A stretch of 64,000 nucleotides of DNA, taken from the NCBI RefSeq assembly GCF_017814275.1, contig NZ_JAGIYQ010000002.1:401539-465538 (forward strand), written 5' to 3'. This DNA comes from Gottfriedia endophytica. Its GTDB lineage: Bacteria > Bacillota > Bacilli > Bacillales > Bacillaceae_G. How positions within the stretch are numbered: the first letter of the stretch is position 1; each line of letters begins with the position of its first letter. A program made the position numbers and the translations under genes. Positions 46,953 through 56,542 of this stretch are shown here, one piece after another. The notes under the pieces are model-generated. The model had not been told where the DNA came from and made no database searches. It worked only from the letters and a program-made list of their open reading frames with translations.

Positions 46953-49058
46953 TTATTTTTGTATTTCGCCTTTTGCCATTCGCTCTTTTTGTAATTCAAA
47001 ATATGCATCTATCATTTGTTTACCAATAAAACTATTTACGTGAGCTTTATCACTTTTTAACCACGGTACAACTACAGAAAAGGATACTTGTGGGGCATCA
47101 TAAGGTGCATAACCAACAAGAGTCAGATTATATGCACTTCGACTATTAATATTATATTTTTTGGCATCAGGTCCATCATAAAATGTCTGTGCAGTACCAG
47201 TTTTACCAGCTAGTTTATAATTTTTTTCACCTGTAAAATATGAATATGCAGTACCACCTGGTTCATTATAAACCCTGATGAACCCTTGTTTTACCCTGTT
47301 AATGTAACTGTCTTTCATATCAATTCGATTTAATACTTTAGGTTGTATATCATTTTGAACATTCCCTTGATTCATATCATCACTTGGCTCACGAATTTCT
47401 TTTACAATTCGAGGTTGCATTCTATAACCACCGTTAGCAATTGTTGATATATATTGGGTTAATTGAAGCGGTGTATACGTATCAAACTGACCAATAGCTA
47501 AGTCAAGTAAGTTACCAGGTTGAGTAGTCGTACCTCTATATCCTGTTGCTTCGTTTGGTAAATCAATTCCGGTAGGTACTCCTAAACCAAATTGACTATA
47601 GCTATTACGGAAAGTTGTAAATGCTTGTTTATCAATATTTAAAGGCTGATTTGGTACATAATTTCCATGTCCAAGAGCAATCGCAGTACGCCACATGTAT
47701 ACGTTAGAAGAAAACTTTAATGCGTCTGAATCATTTACCCATCCTAAATTTTTCCAAGATTTTTTTTGGGGTGTATCTTTAATTTTAAGTGGCGTATCAT
47801 AAAATTGTTGTCCTGGCTGAATTGCCCCGTTTTGAAATGCTGTTAAAAGAGTTGCACCTTTTACAGCTGAACCTACTTCATAAGATGACGTAAACGTCCC
47901 ATTCGCATAGTCTCTAACTACCGTTTTTCCAGTTTTTGGGTCTTTGACCAATTGCTTACCAGTCATCGCAAGAACTTCGCCAGTGTTAGGATCTACCATT
48001 ACAGCAAATGCTCGATCAAGAAAAGTTCCTGTTGGTGATTGTTTTGCTTTTAACAATTCATCTGTTACAATTTGTTCAACTTTTTGTTGTAATTGAATGT
48101 CAATTGAAAGAACTAAATCGCTACCTGGTTGTCCTTGCGAAATAACTTTCTGATCAATGACATTTCCATTTTTATCAACAATATTTTGTACTTTACCTTT
48201 CGTACCTCTTAATACATCTTCATATTGATACTCTAAATTACTTTTTCCAACTCGATCATTTCGGCCGTAACCTCTTGCTAAATAATAACTTAGTTTATCT
48301 GCTGGGAGACCTTCTTTTTCAGATGTAATATTCCCTAAGATTGTTCTTAATGTGTCACCGTACGGATAATGACGTTCCCAATTTGTCGTAACATCTACAC
48401 CCGGTAACACATCTAAATGCTCACTTACTCTTGCAAACTCAGCTTCCGTTACTCCATCACCTTTAATTGTTTGAGGCATCATAGAATATCCGGAACTCAT
48501 TTGCTTATAAATTGCCAATACTTGTAAATCTCGTGGTGTTAATGTTTTCAAGTTTTCTGGTGTTACTCTTTCTAATTGAAGATTATAATACGCTGTGTTA
48601 TATCCATTGCTATCATTTTTATAATCTTTTAAGAGTTTATCATTCTCATTTTTAGAAACTAATTTCTTAGCTGCATCTTTGTTTTTTAGAAGCCAGAAAT
48701 CTTTTCGATCTCTCTCAGTTAATTTATCAACAGGCATTGTTATGTAAGCAGTAAGCTTCGTAGCCATTTGCAACATTTCATCTGTCGAAATCCCTTTTCT
48801 TCTTGTGTAAGTAATTGTCCTTACAGGCGTATTATCAACGATAACATTTCCATAACGGTCAAGTATTCTCCCGCGAGGAACCGGTGTATCAACAATCGTG
48901 TTTTCAGAATGCTGTAATTCATTTTGATAGTCTTCACCTTTTACGATTTGAACTACACCTTGTTTTAAAATTAATAAGGAAAACAATACGAACACAATAA
49001 AGAAAAGTGCATTTAGTCTGCCCGGAAGTGCTATCTTATTTTTTTTACTTTTTTTCAT
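46953..49058 (-). CDS. pbpA: Penicillin-binding protein 2A, class B transpeptidase
   Basis: 701 aa. One transmembrane helix (17-37), a PBP dimerisation domain from RGRILDRYG, then the transpeptidase domain: SxxK is S397-K400 in GSAVKGAT, SxN is 450-452 in SSNVYM, and KTG is in [10 protein letters not shown]. Monofunctional PBP of the cell-elongation (rod) system. ATG at 49058 follows AGAAGGAG. Confidence 0.94.
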   Translation of the reverse strand: MKKSKKNKIALPGRLNALFFIVFVLFSLLILKQGVVQIVKGEDYQNELQHSENTIVDTPVPRGRILDRYGNVIVDNTPVRTITYTRRKGISTDEMLQMATKLTAYITMPVDKLTERDRKDFWLLKNKDAAKKLVSKNENDKLLKDYKNDSNGYNTAYYNLQLERVTPENLKTLTPRDLQVLAIYKQMSSGYSMMPQTIKGDGVTEAEFARVSEHLDVLPGVDVTTNWERHYPYGDTLRTILGNITSEKEGLPADKLSYYLARGYGRNDRVGKSNLEYQYEDVLRGTKGKVQNIVDKNGNVIDQKVISQGQPGSDLVLSIDIQLQQKVEQIVTDELLKAKQSPTGTFLDRAFAVMVDPNTGEVLAMTGKQLVKDPKTGKTVVRDYANGTFTSSYEVGSAVKGATLLTAFQNGAIQPGQQFYDTPLKIKDTPQKKSWKNLGWVNDSDALKFSSNVYMWRTAIALGHGNYVPNQPLNIDKQAFTTFRNSYSQFGLGVPTGIDLPNEATGYRGTTTQPGNLLDLAIGQFDTYTPLQLTQYISTIANGGYRMQPRIVKEIREPSDDMNQGNVQNDIQPKVLNRIDMKDSYINRVKQGFIRVYNEPGGTAYSYFTGEKNYKLAGKTGTAQTFYDGPDAKKYNINSRSAYNLTLVGYAPYDAPQVSFSVVVPWLKSDKAHVNSFIGKQMIDAYFELQKERMAKGEIQK

Positions 49059-49166
49059 TGTGTCTCCTTCTCTTTTATTTACATTTACAACCAAACTCTA
49101 TTGTAATAAAAAGACGGTTTGTTTGCTACAAAAAACATGCTAAAACAAAAAAATTAAACTTAGTTC

Positions 49167-50375
49167 TTATTCAATTTTCATATTCTTAAGCATAAAAAAG
49201 ACTAAAAAATGTCCAGCTCCAAAAATACTCATTAATATTGGGATCAATATTTTCGGAGTAATAAACTGAATACAAATTAAAAAAGTTAATACGGAGAAAA
49301 TACGTCCAGAATTTAGAAATACTTCACGAACAACAATGTACTCCACCCTATATTCTCTAGCCTTATATGACTTACCAATTATGTCAAATGTAAGAGAAAG
49401 ATAAGGAACTAGAATAATCGGATAGGCAATTGAAATGGTGATTCCATAAAGTACTAGTAAATAAAAATTCACCTTAAAAACGATAAAAAATACAGCTAAA
49501 TAAAGTAGTAACCCCCCTAAAAAAATAGCATGTTTACGAAATGAAGGCTTGATTAGTCTTGTAACAATATAATATGTCACAAAACTAATTAAAGAGGTAA
49601 TCAATCCATATTTCCCTAAAGCTAGCTCGCTCCCCGTTGACAAATAAATATAAATGGAAATAACAAATAAAAAGATCCCATCACGAGTGCCTTGGAAAAA
49701 GTTAGCATATGTAATCCGTTTCCAGTTATTGTTATTTAGTCGCTCTTTAAATACTCTAATAAGATTATATTCACTATCCAATTCACGCTTAGAAAGAAAA
49801 AAACTTAATACGACCGAACAAATAAAAAGTAACATCGCTACAAAAAAGATAACATGATAACCTTTGTTATCAATCATTTTTGAAATAATATAGCCAGCAA
49901 TAATTGGCCCAATCATCCCTGAAAACGAGCTTAGTAATCCCATAAAGCCATTAAAAAATTGTCTTGTTTCAGGTTCAGTTACTTCGAAATTTAACAAATT
50001 AAAGGAAAGCCAATAACACCCGTTTCCCATTCCTAAGATCATACCAATTAATATTGTTAATAAAAGTGTTTCTGTTTTGAAAAATAATACACTGATATAA
50101 AAAAGAGCAAGCAAAGTAACTCCAGCTCTTAAAATAATTACTCGATCGATTCGTTTAGCCAACTTCCCCACGAAAATAAAAGTAATTGCTTGTAAAACCG
50201 AAATCGATATTTGATATAAAGCAATTGGAATATAATCATGAGATTGTTTCCATAAATAAACATTCACAAATGTATTAGCTAAAGCAGTTGCTAATGAATA
50301 CAACGTTCCGATACTCAGTAATAATAACAAGTCACGATTTAGATCAATTTCACCAATTATGTACTTCCACTTCAT
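49167..50375 (-). CDS. yqgE: MFS transporter YqgE
   Basis: 402 aa with 11-12 hydrophobic helices and the loop GKLAKRIDRVIILRAG. Placed between sodA and pbpA like B. subtilis yqgE. Substrate unknown. ATG at 50375 is 10 bases after AAGGAG; a TTG at 50381 with 4 bases spacing is also possible. Confidence 0.83.
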   Translation of the reverse strand: MKWKYIIGEIDLNRDLLLLLSIGTLYSLATALANTFVNVYLWKQSHDYIPIALYQISISVLQAITFIFVGKLAKRIDRVIILRAGVTLLALFYISVLFFKTETLLLTILIGMILGMGNGCYWLSFNLLNFEVTEPETRQFFNGFMGLLSSFSGMIGPIIAGYIISKMIDNKGYHVIFFVAMLLFICSVVLSFFLSKRELDSEYNLIRVFKERLNNNNWKRITYANFFQGTRDGIFLFVISIYIYLSTGSELALGKYGLITSLISFVTYYIVTRLIKPSFRKHAIFLGGLLLYLAVFFIVFKVNFYLLVLYGITISIAYPIILVPYLSLTFDIIGKSYKAREYRVEYIVVREVFLNSGRIFSVLTFLICIQFITPKILIPILMSIFGAGHFLVFFMLKNMKIE

Positions 50376-50463
50376 AAGCAAAACTCTCCTTTTTCCTAAG
50401 GAGTAGTTTCTCTAAAATACTACTGATTATACTAACAAAAGCGGAATTAACCTAATTAACTCA

Positions 50464-50680
50464 GAAAGACGTTAGAGCTAATTTTAGTATGTGTTAAATT
50501 GATTGGAACGTAGGAATGCTCGCTTTCCGCGGGGCGTGAGCTGAGCCTCCTCGTCGCATACGCTCCTGCGGGGTCTCAGCCATCCCGCATTTCCCATAAG
50601 AGCCCTTCATTCTTCCGTTCCAATCAATTTCTGTCTTTAAAGTTATAAAACATTTTAGTAACAAACTAAAAGAAAGACTT
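50464..50680 (+). repeat. Family A repeat, copy A7 (degenerate ends)
   Basis: Core intact: TTGATTGGAACG is matched by GTTCCAATCAATTT, with CTCCTGCGGGGTCTCAGC inside. The CACAGGAG half has become CATAAGAG, and the outer repeats are blurred (AAAGACGTTAG, CTAAAAGAAAGAC). Confidence 0.78.
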
Positions 50681-50769
50681 TAATTAAGTAAGGATAAAGG
50701 TAAATGAATTATTGGAAAGTGAAAATAAAATCCCAGCTGAAATTTCTAACTGTTGAGGATAGGCAGTTT

Positions 50770-50833
50770 GATTATGCTTTTCTATCTGTCTAGTTCGGCT
50801 GACTAGTTGCAAAGATAGACAATGCATATGATC
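50770..50833. other. Imperfect 64-base hairpin of unknown nature
   Basis: GATTATGC (50770-50777) pairs with GCATATGATC (50824-50833, 2-base bulge), CTATC (50782-50786) with GATAG (50814-50818), and CTAGT (50790-50794) with ACTAG (50802-50806). It is followed by no T-run. Not explained by the neighbouring repeat or terminator. Confidence 0.45.
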
Positions 50834-50845
50834 ACAACCTAATAA

Positions 50846-50890
50846 AAAAAGAAGCATTACTAAGAAATTCTTAGCAATGCTTCTTTTTTA
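50846..50890 (-). terminator. Terminator of sodA
   Basis: AAAAAGAAGCATT and AATGCTTCTTTTT enclose a second stem CTAAGAA/TTCTTAG; long T-run on exit. Confidence 0.93.
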
Positions 50891-50900
50891 TGAATAAGAA

Positions 50901-51509
50901 TTATTTTGCAGCTTTGTATAATTCTTCTACTTTTTCCCAGTTTACTACGTTCCAGAATGCACCAACGTAGTCAGGACGTTTGTTTTGGAAGTTTAAGTAG
51001 TAAGCATGTTCCCAAACATCTAAACCTAAGATAGGAGTTTTACCTTCCATTAATGGAGAATCTTGGTTTGGTGTGCTTGTTACTTCTACTTCGCCGTTAT
51101 TTACAACTAACCAAGCCCAACCTGAACCAAAACGAGTTAAAGCAGCTTGAGTAAACGCTTCTTTAAATGCATCAAAGCTACCAAACTTAGCATCAATTGC
51201 TTTAGCAACTTCACCTGTTGGAGTACCAGTTCCTTCTGGAGTTAATAAAGTCCAGAATAAGCTGTGGTTTGCATGACCTCCACCATTGTTACGTACAGCT
51301 GTACGAATTCCTTCTGGTAGTGCGTCTAAGTTTGAAATTAACTCTTCGATTGTTGTTGCAGCTACTTCTTTACCTTCTAAAGCAGCATTTAAGTTCGTTA
51401 CATATGTATTGTGGTGACGAGTATGGTGAATATTCATCGTTTCTTTGTCAAAATGTGGTTCTAATGCATCATATGCGTATGGTAATTGCGGTAATTCAAA
51501 TTTAGCCAT
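50901..51509 (-). CDS. sodA: Manganese superoxide dismutase
   Basis: 202 aa, [20 protein letters not shown]. Metal ligands in [22 protein letters not shown] and DVWEHAYYL. Dismutates superoxide in the cytoplasm. ATG at 51509 has GGGAGG 9 bases upstream; the longer open frame to 51578 adds a non-homologous stretch. Confidence 0.96.
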   Translation of the reverse strand: MAKFELPQLPYAYDALEPHFDKETMNIHHTRHHNTYVTNLNAALEGKEVAATTIEELISNLDALPEGIRTAVRNNGGGHANHSLFWTLLTPEGTGTPTGEVAKAIDAKFGSFDAFKEAFTQAALTRFGSGWAWLVVNNGEVEVTSTPNQDSPLMEGKTPILGLDVWEHAYYLNFQNKRPDYVGAFWNVVNWEKVEELYKAAK

Positions 51510-51624
51510 GTTAGAAATCCTCCCAAAAAATAAATTTACTTTCATCAATAAACTATCATTTCTAGCCATATTTTTCAAATTATTTAGCTCAAAACTTCAA
51601 ATATTTTTTTGACAAAAAAATCAA

Positions 51625-51658
51625 AAATACAAAAAACTCTCACCTAATGATGAGAGTT
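51625..51658 (-). terminator. Terminator of the tRNA operon
   Basis: AACTCTCA (51635-51642) pairs with TGAGAGTT (51651-51658); minus-strand exit TTTTTTTG. Confidence 0.82.
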
Positions 51659-51670
51659 GTAATTTATGTA

Positions 51671-51763
51671 TGGAGGAGTAAGAGGGATTCGAACCCCCGC
51701 GGGCTGTTACACCCCTGTCGGTTTTCAAGACCGATCCCTTCAGCCAGACTTGGGTATTACTCC
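51671..51763 (-). tRNA. tRNA-Ser (UGA)
   Basis: 93 bases with encoded CCA. Acceptor GGAGTAA/TTACTCC, T-loop GGTTCGAAT, anticodon loop CTTGAAA giving TGA, and a long variable arm typical of class II Ser tRNA. Last tRNA of the three-gene operon. Confidence 0.95.
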
Positions 51764-51774
51764 ATATAAAATTT

Positions 51775-51851
51775 TGGTAGCGGCGGAGGGAGTCGAACCC
51801 ACGACCTCACGGGTATGAACCGTACGCTCTAGCCAGCTGAGCTACACCGCC
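51775..51851 (-). tRNA. tRNA-Met (CAU), elongator type
   Basis: 77 bases with encoded CCA. Starts GGCGGTGTAGCTCAGCTGG, anticodon loop GTTCATACC, T-loop GGTTCGACT. The first base pairs with the acceptor (no initiator-type C1 mismatch), so it is elongator Met; a CAU tRNA-Ile2 is the only other reading. Confidence 0.9.
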
Positions 51852-51867
51852 AAAATATTAATTTAAA

Positions 51868-51942
51868 TGGCTCCGCAGGTAGGATTCGAACCTACGACCA
51901 CTCGGTTAACAGCCGAGTGCTCTACCACTGAGCTACTGCGGA
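51868..51942 (-). tRNA. tRNA-Asn (GUU)
   Basis: 75 bases with encoded CCA. TCCGCAGTAGCTCAGTGG at the 5' end, anticodon loop CTGTTAACC giving GTT, T-loop GGTTCGAAT. First tRNA of the operon, preceded by an unusual leader. Confidence 0.96.
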
Positions 51943-52094
51943 ATACTTATAATAATGTGATTTAATATGTTGATTACATATTAAATGCGTTTGCTGCGCT
52001 GCTCGTCGCAGTTGGATATTCTAAGGAGATTATTCTGTCTCCTCGCAAAGCTACATCGAAGTGATTCAGGATGTTTACGCTTTACTGCGGAATA
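51934..52094 (-). repeat. Direct repeat of the tRNA-Asn 5' end flanking a leader segment
   Basis: TACTGCGGAATA occurs at 51934-51945 (the tRNA-Asn 5' end and flank) and again at 52083-52094. The 137-base segment between is GC-richer than its surroundings and has internal hairpins (GGAGA/TCTCC; CTGCG/CGCAG). No 5S rRNA or further tRNA is recognisable in it. Confidence 0.55.
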
Positions 52095-52156
52095 TATCAT
52101 GTTGGCTACTCGATAACCTTTAACTTCGATAGCTTGTGTCCCTTAAGACAATATTA

Positions 52157-52185
52157 AATTTATCATCAATTTAAATAAGTGTCAA
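52157..52185 (-). promoter_or_regulatory. Probable promoter of the tRNA operon
   Basis: On the minus strand a perfect TTGACA (52185-52180), 17-base spacer and TAAATT (52162-52157). It gives a leader of about 210 bases before tRNA-Asn. Confidence 0.6.
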
Positions 52186-52333
52186 CACGTTTCGGCAATT
52201 TTTTTCAAAAAATTTATTAGTGCTTTGACTCCTTTTAAAATATAGTCTCTAGTGGGGTTCTCTATTTAGATGTTATAATATTCGTAACATACTCAACATT
52301 TATACATTGAATGGTTTTGAAAGGATTGTAAAA

Positions 52334-52849
52334 ATGAATTTTATCAAACAATTAGGATATAGCTTATATGATCCAAATAAAATTGCTCGTTTTAGGTTTC
52401 AAAAGATTGGTAAAACAATTTTCTATTTGTTTATTTTAGCTTTATTATTTTCCATACCAAGTTTTCTTCATTTGATAAATGGAATTACTTCACAAGTCCA
52501 AAGCTTTAAAGAAACATTAGGTATTACAGATAAAACGAATAATGGATTACCTTATTTATTCTCTTTATTAATTATCATGTACTATTTAGGTTCAAGTACG
52601 TTTCTATTTATATTAACTACAATATTTGCTTCATTTTCTAGTATGTTTCAATTCTCGAAACAACTGAATTTATCATTCAAGCACCGATTTACCATTTTTA
52701 CATACAGTATGACATTACCTACTCTACTGTTTCTTTTAATTGGGCTTTTAAATATCACAATTCCTTATTCAACACTTTTGTTTCTTCTCATATCAATTGT
52801 TTACTATTATTTAAGCATTCAATCTATTTCAAAGTCTAAAAAGGTGTAA
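52334..52849 (+). CDS. yqgB: DUF1189 membrane protein YqgB
   Basis: 171 aa with about four hydrophobic segments, starting MNFIKQLGYSLYDPNKIAR. DUF1189 family by its N-terminus and its position between sodA and yqfZ. It looks shorter than the B. subtilis protein, with a reduced extracytoplasmic loop. ATG at 52334 is 8 bases after AAAGGA. Function unknown. Confidence 0.78.
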   Translation: MNFIKQLGYSLYDPNKIARFRFQKIGKTIFYLFILALLFSIPSFLHLINGITSQVQSFKETLGITDKTNNGLPYLFSLLIIMYYLGSSTFLFILTTIFASFSSMFQFSKQLNLSFKHRFTIFTYSMTLPTLLFLLIGLLNITIPYSTLLFLLISIVYYYLSIQSISKSKKV

Positions 52850-52868
52850 TTTTTTATACACCTTTTTT
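52838..52868 (+). terminator. Terminator overlapping the yqgB stop codon
   Basis: AAAAAGGTGTA (52838-52848) pairs with TACACCTTTTT (52857-52867). Confidence 0.88.
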
Positions 52869-52904
52869 CTTATAATTTTTCTTCTTTTCCTCTTCATTTT
52901 TTCT

Positions 52905-53122
52905 AAAGGTTCTTAAATAAAGATTTTGTTTTAGAAACTGGTTATAAAGTTGATTGGAGCGGAAGGTGCGAGACTCCTGTGGGATAAGCGGGACAGGTGA
53001 GACCCCGCAGGAGCGATAGCGACGAGGAGGCTCACCGCCCGCCCCAAGGAAAGCGAGTATCCTGGAGCGGAAATCAACTTATCGCCTTCTTTAAATAGAA
53101 ACAAATTTTATGAAAAAATCCC
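52905..53122 (-). repeat. Family A repeat, copy A8 (reverse orientation)
   Basis: Core in reverse: GTTGATTGGAGCGGAAGGTG, CCCGCAGGAGCGATAGCGAC and GAGCGGAAATCAACTT. The long arms TTGATTGGAGCGGAA and TCCTGGAGCGGAAATCAA bound it. Outer ends are degenerate. Confidence 0.83.
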
Positions 53123-53235
53123 TTTCTAAAAAGAATTGATCACTCCAACTAACTGCTAACACCATAAAAAATTATTTATTTCAAAGAGTATATTTCATGA
53201 GGACAAGCATACATTTTTACAAAGGAGGTAGATGA

Positions 53236-53556
53236 ATGAAAAAAATTGTTTATTTACTGCTGATATTATTGTTTTGTTATAGTATTTTTTTTGACTTAAG
53301 AGTCGGAACAATTCCTAACCACAGTTTACTTCAATCAAAACAAACAATTACTACTACTTCTAAAAATCTACCTGCCAGTGAAGAAATTCAAGTTAAAAGC
53401 GGTGATACAGTACTTGGTATTGTAGAACAATTAAATCCACATATTCAAAAACCAATTTCTGAAATTACAAAAGACTTTAGCCTTTTAAATAATGGACAAG
53501 CTGCCTCATCCATCCGTATCGGAAAAAGTTATAAATTTCCGATTTATGAACAGTAA
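53236..53556 (+). CDS. yqfZ: LysM-domain protein YqfZ
   Basis: 106 aa. N-terminal membrane anchor or signal (4-22), then a LysM-like region with VKSGDTVLGIVEQLN. AAGGAGGT is 5 bases before the ATG. Position before ispG matches B. subtilis yqfZ. Probably outside the membrane, binding peptidoglycan. Confidence 0.82.
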   Translation: MKKIVYLLLILLFCYSIFFDLRVGTIPNHSLLQSKQTITTTSKNLPASEEIQVKSGDTVLGIVEQLNPHIQKPISEITKDFSLLNNGQAASSIRIGKSYKFPIYEQ

Positions 53557-53693
53557 CCTTAGATTTATGAGTATTTATTCTTGTCAAAATAAACTTTCGA
53601 TTGATAAAATGTGTAAGCATATGGAAAATATGATATTGTAATAGTATAGAAAACCAATGAGTATTAAGACTCAATTGAAGGAGCGAATTTCTC

Positions 53694-54791
53694 GTGAATG
53701 AGATAACACATAGAAGTCAAACACGTCCTGTTAAAGTTGGTAATGTTACTATTGGTGGAGCAAATGAAATTTCAATCCAAAGTATGACAACAACTAAAAC
53801 GCATGACGTTGAAGCTACAGTTGCAGAAATAAAACGTTTAGAAGAAGCTGGATGCCAAATCGTGCGTGTAGCGGTTCCTGACGAAAGAGCAGCTAATGCA
53901 ATCGCTGATATTAAAAGACAAATTAACATTCCACTTGTAGCTGATATTCACTTTGATTATAAACTTGCATTAAAAGCTATTGAAGGCGGAGTCGATAAAA
54001 TACGTATTAACCCTGGAAATATTGGTCGAAAAGAAAAAGTCGAAGCTGTAGTTAATGCAGCTAAAGCAAAAGGTATTCCTATTCGCATTGGAGTAAATGC
54101 AGGATCACTTGAAAAAAGAATTTTAGAAAAATACGGTTATCCTACTGCCGATGGAATGGTAGAAAGCGCCTTACACCATATTAAAATTCTAGAAGACTTA
54201 GATTTCCATGACATCATTGTTTCAATGAAAGCATCAGATGTTAACCTTGCAATTGAAGCATATGAAAAAGCTTCAAAAGCATTTAAATATCCATTACATT
54301 TAGGTATTACTGAGTCTGGTACATTATTTGCAGGAACTGTTAAAAGCGCTGCAGGTCTTGGAGCAATAATCAGTAAAGGTATTGGAAATACAATGCGTAT
54401 TTCATTAAGTGCAGATCCAGTTGAAGAAGTTAAAGTAGCAAGAGAACTTTTAAAATCATTTGGACTTTCTTCTAACGCTGCAACATTAATTTCATGCCCT
54501 ACATGTGGCCGTATTGAAATTGATTTAATTAGCATCGCAAACGATATTGAGGAATACATCTCAACACTTAAAGTACCAATTAAAGTCGCTGTACTAGGTT
54601 GTGCTGTAAATGGTCCTGGTGAAGCTCGTGAAGCTGATATCGGAATTGCGGGTGCTCGCGGTGAAGGTTTATTATTCCGTCACGGTGAAATTGTTCGTAA
54701 AGTACCTGAGGAAACTATGGTAGAAGAATTAAAGAAAGAAATTGATAAAATTGCAGAAGAAAAACTTGCAGAAATGAATGCAAGTAAATAA
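53694..54791 (+). CDS. ispG: 4-hydroxy-3-methylbut-2-enyl-diphosphate synthase (flavodoxin)
   Basis: 365 aa GcpE. TIM-barrel start [19 protein letters not shown], and Fe4S4 ligands in CPTCGR and [11 protein letters not shown]. It converts MEcPP to HMBPP in the MEP isoprenoid pathway. GTG at 53694 has AAGGAG 10 bases upstream; no in-frame ATG lies nearby. Confidence 0.96.
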   Translation: MNEITHRSQTRPVKVGNVTIGGANEISIQSMTTTKTHDVEATVAEIKRLEEAGCQIVRVAVPDERAANAIADIKRQINIPLVADIHFDYKLALKAIEGGVDKIRINPGNIGRKEKVEAVVNAAKAKGIPIRIGVNAGSLEKRILEKYGYPTADGMVESALHHIKILEDLDFHDIIVSMKASDVNLAIEAYEKASKAFKYPLHLGITESGTLFAGTVKSAAGLGAIISKGIGNTMRISLSADPVEEVKVARELLKSFGLSSNAATLISCPTCGRIEIDLISIANDIEEYISTLKVPIKVAVLGCAVNGPGEAREADIGIAGARGEGLLFRHGEIVRKVPEETMVEELKKEIDKIAEEKLAEMNASK

Positions 54792-54792
54792 T

Positions 54793-54838
54793 AAAAAAAT
54801 GAGTTGTCTCTCAGGATTGAGGCAACTCATTTTTTTAT
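54793..54838. terminator. Terminator between ispG and the acetyltransferase gene
   Basis: AAAAAATGAGTTG pairs with CAACTCATTTTTTT, with an inner CTC/GAG. Confidence 0.9.
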
Positions 54839-54847
54839 AGACTACAC

Positions 54848-55627
54848 TTATTTGAAAATAGCCATATTATCTATGCTTATACCAAATGTTTTTTGTAAAA
54901 CTTCTGTCCATTCTTCCTCGTCTATTATTTCGGTTATTGAAACATTCGAATTTTCCGTCAATTTTAACGATTTATCTGTTAACGTTACTTTTCCATTTAG
55001 AGTCGTTTTACTTACTATTCTTTTCTGGGTGAAGATCGTTTCTTTACTCGTTTGAAAATAAGCACATTGCTCAGAAAATTCATTTTGGTCTCTTTCATAG
55101 GTATTTATTTTTAAGAAGTCTGTCCATTCACTTTCTACAAGATGACGAAGAAGAAATTCATTTTCTTCAGAATTTACAACTTGATACGATCCATTTACAT
55201 CAGAATAGGCAAAACCATCTTTCAATAGTAAAGGCTCTATAAATCCTCCACCAATTCCAACATCAAATAAGTAATCATTTTCATCAATCGATATAATTAG
55301 TGCTAAATGAGAAAAATCCGGATTCCATTTTGATTGTTCGGCATTCCAAAAACAAGCAGAAACTCTTTTTACATTAAATCCAATCATTTGCAAAATAGAA
55401 TACATAAGTGTGTTTGTCTCGTAACAAATACCGCCTCTTTTTTCCAAAATAATCTTCTTATAAATATCTTCTGGATTCATACTTAGCTTACGACCAGTAA
55501 TGATATCTAAATTTTCAAATGGAACTTTGAGCAAATGCTTTTTATGTATTTCTTTTAATAGTTCTACTGAAGGACCTATTTCCCCCACATTTAATTCAAT
55601 GTGTTTTAAATAATGTAAAACATCCAA
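54848..55627 (-). CDS. Arylamine N-acetyltransferase
   Basis: 259 aa. The Cys-His-Asp triad is visible: Cys in RGGICYETN, His in DFSHLAL, Asp in LFDVGIGG. Transfers acetyl from acetyl-CoA to arylamines or hydrazines. Not part of the B. subtilis order at this place as I recall, so an accessory gene between ispG and zur. Confidence 0.9.
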   Translation of the reverse strand: MDVLHYLKHIELNVGEIGPSVELLKEIHKKHLLKVPFENLDIITGRKLSMNPEDIYKKIILEKRGGICYETNTLMYSILQMIGFNVKRVSACFWNAEQSKWNPDFSHLALIISIDENDYLFDVGIGGGFIEPLLLKDGFAYSDVNGSYQVVNSEENEFLLRHLVESEWTDFLKINTYERDQNEFSEQCAYFQTSKETIFTQKRIVSKTTLNGKVTLTDKSLKLTENSNVSITEIIDEEEWTEVLQKTFGISIDNMAIFK

Positions 55628-55684
55628 TCGAACACCCTCCCCAACAAATTAATAACTCGGAAAACTTAAGGAACTAGAAAAAAA

Positions 55685-55714
55685 TAAAAAAGTGAGCAAC
55701 AAGTACCCACTTTT
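55685..55714 (-). terminator. Terminator of zur
   Basis: AAAAGTG (55688-55694) pairs with CACTTTT (55708-55714); minus exit TTTTTATTTT. Confidence 0.8.
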
Positions 55715-55750
55715 ATCATATAATCTATTTTATTTAGAAAAAAGATATTT

Positions 55751-56182
55751 TTAGATTTTACTATCTTCATTGATACAATTTGGACAAAGTCCATAAATTT
55801 CAAACTTATGATTTTGTACTTTATATCCTTGTAAATCTTCAGGAATATTTTCCATTGGACAAGCTTTAATACTTTTCGTATTTCCACAATCCAAACAGAT
55901 GAAATGATGATGATGGTGCTCAGTCGAAGAGCATTTTGAACGAAATCGTTTTTCACCATCTAATTCCGTCATTTCAATTACTTCAACATCAAGGAACGTA
56001 GTTAAATTTCGATAGATGGTATCGAAACTTAAGCCTTTATATTTTTCAGTTAAAGCTTGTTGGATATCTCTAGCTGTCACATATTTATTTTGTTTAAAGA
56101 TGTATTCAAGCATTTCATAACGCTTAGGTGTATTTTTAAATCCTTTTTCTTTTAACAATTCCATTGCTTCATTTAGTTTCAT
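55751..56182 (-). CDS. zur: Fur-family regulator, probably Zur
   Basis: 143 aa. Winged helix with SFDTIYRNLTTFLDV, a His-rich HHHHHFICLDCG and a second CPNC pair forming the structural zinc site. Position next to yqfU is that of zur; the sequence alone cannot rule out another Fur paralogue. No clear zinc-box palindrome was found in the 360-base gap upstream. Confidence 0.85.
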   Translation of the reverse strand: MKLNEAMELLKEKGFKNTPKRYEMLEYIFKQNKYVTARDIQQALTEKYKGLSFDTIYRNLTTFLDVEVIEMTELDGEKRFRSKCSSTEHHHHHFICLDCGNTKSIKACPMENIPEDLQGYKVQNHKFEIYGLCPNCINEDSKI

Positions 56183-56486
56183 GTCCCCACAACCTTTATG
56201 TTGTTTTCACTTTTTCCATAATAAAGCTAATAACAATAGTATAATTGAGAATTACCTTTTGAAAAATGTTAAGGAATATCGCCTACCATGATGAACTCAC
56301 TATTCTCCCTTTACATCCTAGATTTATATAGGAATAATTACGATTTAACTTAAAAAATTAGTATAAAAGAAAATGTTTTATTTGTAAATATTCCGGGTAA
56401 AGTAATATCATTTGTTTCAAAATCACGCTACTTTTAAATCTCTGAATTAATATTGAAACACAAATAATCGAAGTATTTCGTTAGAG

Positions 56487-56516
56487 TTGAGACTATTTTC
56501 ATGTTATGCTTATTAT
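56487..56516 (+). promoter_or_regulatory. Sigma-A promoter of yqfU
   Basis: TTGAGA (56487-56492), 18-base spacer, TATTAT (56511-56516), 27 bases before the start codon. The rest of the 56.18-56.54 kb gap shows no gene. Confidence 0.65.
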
Positions 56517-56542
56517 ATAATATTAATTAAAGAGGTGGTTCT

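Noticed and set aside
51943..52160. Possible 5S rRNA or extra tRNA in the leader of the tRNA operon
   Set aside because: Only the first bases of tRNA-Asn are repeated; no cloverleaf or 5S consensus could be built.
56183..56542. Zur box between zur and yqfU
   Set aside because: No ATCGTAAT-like palindrome with both half-sites was found.
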